Positions 59,701 to 64,000 of a stretch of DNA of 64,000 nucleotides are shown in pieces (the first letter of the stretch is position 1; every line of letters begins with the position of its first letter). The DNA is from Gerris lacustris. Taxonomy: Eukaryota; Arthropoda; Insecta; Hemiptera; Gerridae. The position numbers and the translations under genes were made by a program. The notes beneath the pieces were generated by a model. That model was given only the letters and a program-made list of their open reading frames with translations, had not been told where the DNA came from and ran no database searches. The DNA lies in NCBI GenBank assembly GCA_951217055.1, contig OX578277.1:7870329-7934328 (forward strand), read 5' to 3'.

Positions 59701-60245
59701 CTGTCGAAACAGCTTCTTCTATTATATAACAAAATAGCTAAACTAAAAATATTGAAAATAATAACTGAAAGACTTCCGATTAAAATAAAACTTTGAGAAA
59801 AAATAGAAAATAATAATCTACACCACTTGGTAAAAAATGAAAAAGACCTGTAAGCTAAAACTGGGATAAAAAAAGAGTTAAAGTGAGAGCCGATGTGTAC
59901 GCTTCGAACTCTGGCACGTGACCTCTTTTCTCATTACTCCTAGCTGTAAAGAAAAAATCTTTTACGTCCTAGGAACTAAAAGATTTTTTATGTCGGGCTG
60001 GTAGTTGTCAAAACTTCCGTTAGTACCGCTGCAGTCTTTGTAGAAATGCTTCTAGTACGATTAAATCCGCTAGATGTCAATGCGTTTTATTTATCTTTTC
60101 TTATAGTGTAACCTCTTTTTAAGGTTTCTTTTTTTAAGTCTTAAGTATGTACTAATATTTCTTATTATTATATATTGATTAGTGATTAATATTTAATGTT
60201 TTTTCATTGTCTGCTACCTCGGAAAAAATAGCATATGCTACGCGA
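59701..60245. other. Gene-free stretch
   Basis: AT-rich, with no gene or strong repeat recognised. Confidence 0.5.
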
Positions 60246-60343
60246 CTGTGAAGTGTTTTTTCTTTAAATTGGCAATATTTACTGTCTCGCTTCGCTCGAC
60301 AGTAAATGTAATTGCCGCGGTAAAGAAAAAACTCACTTCACAG
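60246..60343. repeat. Strong hairpin, arms about 41-46 nt
   Basis: CTGTGAAGTG to TTTACTGTC (60246-60286) pairs with GACAGTAAATGTAATTGCCG to CACTTCACAG (60298-60343), with small bulges and the loop TCGCTTCGCTC. Resembles the hairpin at 63546-63664 in having a CGCTTCGCTC-like GC-rich apex. Confidence 0.85.
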
Positions 60344-60507
60344 CCTAGTAACATAATATACTATTTATCCGTTTTAACACAACTTGAAAAAAAACAACAA
60401 ATTTTCTTATATATATACTCGTATTTTTAATTTTAGTACTCAAAAGTCATCAGTATTCTTTCCCATGAGAGTATTTAAAAATATTTGACCGATATAACTC
60501 TTACAAA

Positions 60508-61032
60508 AGTTTCTCACAACGAGTACTTACACCATTACATAGTCCAGTGTTTCTCACAACGAGTACTTACACCATTACATAGTCCAGTGTTTCTCACAAC
60601 GAGTACTTACACCATTACATAGTCCAGTATATCTCACAACGAGTACTTACACCATTACATAGTCCAGTGTTTCTCACAACGAGTACTTACACCATTACAT
60701 AGTCCAGTGTTTCTCACAACGAGTACTTACACCATTACATAGTCCAGTGTTTCTCACAACGAGTACTTACACCATTACATAGTCCAGTATTTCTCACAAC
60801 GAGTACTTACACCATTACATAGTCCAGTGTTTCTCACTACGAGTACTTACACCATTACATAGTCCAGTATTTCTCACAACGAGTACTTACACCATTACAT
60901 AGTCCAGTGTTTCTCACAACGAGTACTTACACCATTACATAGTCCAGTATTTCTCACAACGAGTACTTACACCATTACATAGTCCAGTGTTTCTCTCTAC
61001 GAGTACTTACACCATTACATAGTCCAGTGTTT
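60508..61032. repeat. 40-bp minisatellite, 13 copies
   Basis: TTTCTCACAACGAGTACTTA and CACCATTACATAGTCCAGTG alternate with an exact 40-bp period. Variants: GTGT/GTAT at the junction, and CTAC or CTCTAC for CAAC in two copies. Confidence 0.98.
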
Positions 61033-61093
61033 ACCAATTATTAGTTGGTTCAAATTTACTTAGTTATATTTAATTATTACAGGACCATTTATC

Positions 61094-61585
61094 AAAATAT
61101 ACCATAAAAATAACTTCTCCCCGGCAGGAAATCGAACCCCATCTCTCACTCTTTGCGTTTTCTGCAAGCGTTGCGTTTCTCAGATACTAAATTTTTCCAG
61201 GGTAAACGACTTATATGATTAGATTTCTATTTAAAGGGACAACATTTTGAATTTTTAATTCAAATCGGAAGAGTTTTAGAGGTGTGTTTTCAGAAATTTA
61301 GGTGTGTAACGTCTAAAAATTTTGAGTTTAAATTCACTTCGGAATTTAATTAATTAGGAAGTGGGAGGGGGGGGGGGGTAAGATATTTCTAAATTTTTGC
61401 CGAATTTCGTCAAAATAGCCCAGTGGGCTTCACGACGACAGACGAAAGACAGACAGACATTCTTTTAAAAACCACTTGTTTGGACTCAGGGGACCTCAAA
61501 ATGTGTAAATCGAACACAAAATCACAAAATCGAATTTTCGTCCTTCACAATACTTGAACTTTATATCAGATAATGTAAAAATACT
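61094..61585 (-). repeat. Interspersed repeat with tRNA-like end, copy 3
   Basis: On the minus strand it ends GGGGTTCGATTTCCTGCCGG (61139-61120) followed by GGAGAAGTTATTTTTATGG, matching the end of 17796-18310. Its body shares GGACTCAGGGGACCTCAAAA, a CAGACGAAAGACAGACAGAC run and AAAATCGAATTTTCG. Diverged, with a G-run at 61370-61378. Confidence 0.7.
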
Positions 61586-62160
61586 ATTTTGAACTCGCAC
61601 GAGGCCTTGTAAACTTTTAGATCCGTCAAAATCTTTAAATCTTATTTTCGCGCTATCACTATACATAATTGAATGAGACAGAATAGATACTAATACACTC
61701 CGTTGGTGATATTTGAACCACAAATATTAGGCTCGCTTTTCTATATACTCTACAAATTAAGCTGAACCTGAGAATGATATTTCTTTGTCAGAAGCAACGT
61801 CTGGTTTGTTTCCCTCCAGTATTTTAGTTAAATTTAAATTTGTTTTCTCAATGGATACTAAATTCTCTATTGTAAGTTTAACTTTATCGATTTGCGTGAT
61901 ATCCAAGCAAAAGTCTTCAGCTTGTCTTGTTCCAGTGCTATAAATTAGCCCTCTAAACCGAATGAAAATGATTTCGGCATTGACAGAGAGTAGTTTATCG
62001 CTTTAAACAGAGAAAAATAATTCTCCAACTGAGAATTATTTGTTGAAACTATCGATATAAGATTAGAATACTAAACAGCTTCTCTACACGCATGTAAAAG
62101 AGTGGAGAAAAAGAATAATGAAATGATAATGAGCGTGGATAAAAATAAGAAGAAGCATAT
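61586..62160. other. Gene-free stretch
   Basis: AT-rich. A minus-strand frame at 61496-61723 overlaps the end of the repeat and shows no motif. Confidence 0.5.
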
Positions 62161-62584
62161 TAGCTATCTCAGTGGCGCAATATCAGCTATCTCAGCGGCG
62201 CAATATCAGCTATCTCAGCGGCGCAATATCAGCTATCTCAGCGGCGCAATATCAGCTATCTCAGCGGCGTAATATCAGCTATCTCAGTGGTGCAATGTCC
62301 GCTATCTCAGTGGCACAATGTCCGCTATCTCAGTGGCGCAATATCAGCTATCTCAGCGGCGCAATATCAGCTATCTCAGCGGCGTAATATCAGCTATCTC
62401 AGTGGTGCAATGTCCGCTATCTCAGTGGCACAATGTCCGCTATCTCAGTGGCACAATGTCCGCTATCTCAGTGGCGCAATATCAGCTATCTCAGCGGCGC
62501 AATATCAGCTATCTCAGTGGTGCAATGTCCGCTATCTCAGTGGCACAATTTCCGCTACCTCAGTGGCGCAATACCAGCTATTTA
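62161..62584. repeat. 23-bp minisatellite, about 18 copies
   Basis: The unit is AGCTATCTCAGCGGCGCAATATC, seen in short form as AGCTATCTCAG plus CGGCGCAATATC. Variants are GTGGCACAATGTCCGCTATC and GTAATATC. Variant blocks recur in the same order, so segments were duplicated. Plus-strand frames open over long stretches reflect the 23-bp period, not a gene. Confidence 0.97.
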
Positions 62585-62845
62585 AGTTTAAGTAGCGTAG
62601 GGATACGTAATTTTACTTTTTTATTTGTTTTGGTATTATTGGCTGGAAAAAATACCAGAACATTTTTTTAAATTGTTTTATTGTTCGTAGTTAACTTAAT
62701 CTTTTATTCATAACCTCTCTTCTCTTCGTAATTCGTTTTGGGCGAGATTTTGTAATAGTTATACATATTTAAAAAATAAAACACTATTTAATATTAGGTA
62801 GGTATACTTCTTTTATTTTTTACTGTCTAAATCACAAAATTTATA

Positions 62846-62970
62846 CTATACACCATACCGATTTCAGCATGTCTGCCATTGTCAGTGGTTAAGTACAAAC
62901 TACACAAAAGTACTAATTTGTTCTTAACCACTGACGTTGGCAAACATGCTGAAGCCGGTATGGTGTAAGT
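62846..62970. repeat. Inverted repeat with paired CTGA-hairpin-GAAA motifs
   Basis: CCATACCGATTTCAGCATGT to CAGTGGTTAAG is the inverse of CTTAACCACTGACGTTGGCA to GGTATGG, with a loop of about 30 nt. Each arm, read outward, gives CTGACNN T GGCA...TGCTGAA, the layout of the motif at 4733-4761. Confidence 0.75.
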
Positions 62971-63511
62971 ATACAATTTGTGATCTCTCTTCTCTCATCC
63001 ATTTAATTACTAAATTCTCGATTTTAACGCCCAATTAGTATACTTACTTCCCCTCTAGGAATATGAGTTAGTTAAATTAAAAAGGCATTTGAAAAGGAAA
63101 AAAATGCCAAACCATTTATCAAATGAAGCATAATAAAATAAAATACTTTCTAAGTGAATTATTACACTATACTGCTACCTAATACTTGTTTTAATGTATT
63201 TATTATTTTTTATTCACGGATGATGATTTATAGGTGTACAAAAGAGCTACTGTGTCAGGTTTGTTTTTTAACTTGAAGATTAATGACCCCCAAAATCCCT
63301 CTTCCACCCTTCCTGTCTATAAAAAGACCAAGGAATCCGTCAATTTTTATGAATAATTGCTTTATTTGATTTATTTTTATTAATTTATTTCGAAAATGTC
63401 TTTGTTGGATATTGTTTTCCTTATTTATTTATTTAAGACTGTATATTTTACACGGATAGGTGCAACAAAGTGTTCATGGTAAAAAAATTCTTTAATAATA
63501 GTTATTTATGC
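62971..63511. other. Gene-free stretch
   Basis: AT-rich with TTTATTTATTTATT runs. No gene recognised. Confidence 0.5.
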
Positions 63512-63545
63512 AGCTAGGGAGTAAAGTAAGTTGTTATTCCCTGAG

Positions 63546-63664
63546 CGAAAAAGTTGGTTCTTGAGGCGAAGCCGAGCGAATTAGACTCTTTAATTCCCAC
63601 GGCTGCGCCTCGGGAATTAAAGAGTCTAATTCGCTCGGCTTCGCCTCAAGAACCAACTTTTTCG
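63546..63664. repeat. Perfect 53-nt inverted repeat (hairpin)
   Basis: 63546-63598 and 63612-63664 are exact reverse complements with a 13-nt loop (ACGGCTGCGCCTC). An outer imperfect pairing (GGGAGTAAAGT near 63519 with ACTTTACTCCC near 63707) extends the fold to about 190 bp, as in a foldback element. Frames on both strands here are shadows of the palindrome. Confidence 0.95.
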
Positions 63665-64000
63665 TCTTTAGATAATTATCGCGAGGGGAATTATAGCACT
63701 TTACTCCCGAGGTACATACACTTTTTATATCTCCAGTAGGGAGAAAATACACATTTTCATCCATTGCACAGTTTTTATTTATTAATTTAATAAATAACAA
63801 TAGACTAATATATATAGGTAACTTGAGAGGGTCCAGCTTGCATTAATTAGGGTAAACGATTTTTTTTTTTTTTTTTTTTTTTTAGGATTGTTTTGTGTAG
63901 TAAGAGGAGCATAAAACCAAGTTTGCGACCTCGAAAGTTCTGGGGACAACTTTTGGTAGGCGAAAAACCTCGGAATTTTGGCACTTTTTTCAGTTTTTTT
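63665..64000. other. Window end, gene-free
   Basis: Outer arm of the foldback to about 63710, then AT-rich sequence with a poly-T run at 63861-63883. No gene seen. Confidence 0.5.

Noticed and set aside
63534..63800. 88-residue minus frame and 61-residue plus frame
   Set aside because: Both read the same perfect palindrome, so each mirrors the other; no independent coding evidence.

Overview
The window looks like an arthropod, most likely insect, nuclear genome. It is AT-rich and gene-poor, full of transposon remnants, and holds two large satellite arrays. The only host gene I recognise is a rhodopsin-family neuropeptide GPCR on the minus strand. Its best match from memory is the insect crustacean cardioactive peptide receptor (CCAPR), a relative of vertebrate neuropeptide S receptor. 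Three consecutive exons are visible and their splice phases join exactly: 40714-40893 (ECL2, TM5, start of ICL3), 12370-12483 (rest of ICL3, start of TM6) and 5261-5441 (TM6, TM7). Exons for the N-terminus and TM1-TM4, and for the C-terminal tail, were not found. Most of the window is therefore probably intron or flank of this gene.

Layout. 1-5.2 kb: an RTE-type LINE 3' end, a foldback, and a 3.2-kb inverted-repeat element with TAA flanks that contains a Jockey-type RT fragment. 5.26-5.44 kb: receptor exon. 5.4-12.4 kb: a 6.9-kb intron with MITEs, a Penelope-like C-terminal remnant and two copies of a (CAGA)n-bearing repeat. 12.37-12.48 kb: receptor exon, whose splice acceptor abuts a 52-bp minisatellite. 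12.5-40.7 kb: a 28.2-kb intron with a LINE remnant, a hAT element, a foldback, a 1.4-kb inverted-repeat element and a 19.4-kb array of about 155 copies of a 126-bp satellite with higher-order structure (21.0-40.4 kb). 40.71-40.89 kb: receptor exon. 42.2-47.3 kb: a second, unrelated 109-bp satellite (about 32 copies), interrupted near its end by a hAT-like element that itself carries a TA-flanked MITE. 47-55 kb: a long inverted repeat, a hAT element with a perfect 8-bp target duplication, RT fragments, microsatellites, a CCTCTAACCA-type minisatellite and a palindromic MITE. 55.5-59.7 kb: a nearly complete Jockey-clade LINE on the minus strand, with intact ORF2 and damaged ORF1. 60-64 kb: minisatellites of 40 and 23 bp, another copy of the (CAGA)n-bearing repeat, and strong hairpins including a perfect 53-nt inverted repeat.

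The striking feature is architectural. A 180-bp exon coding the fifth transmembrane helix of a conserved receptor lies between two unrelated satellites, about 270 bp from the larger one. To make a functional mRNA the gene must be transcribed through that array and spliced across it. All family names come from motif recognition by eye; no database search was run.
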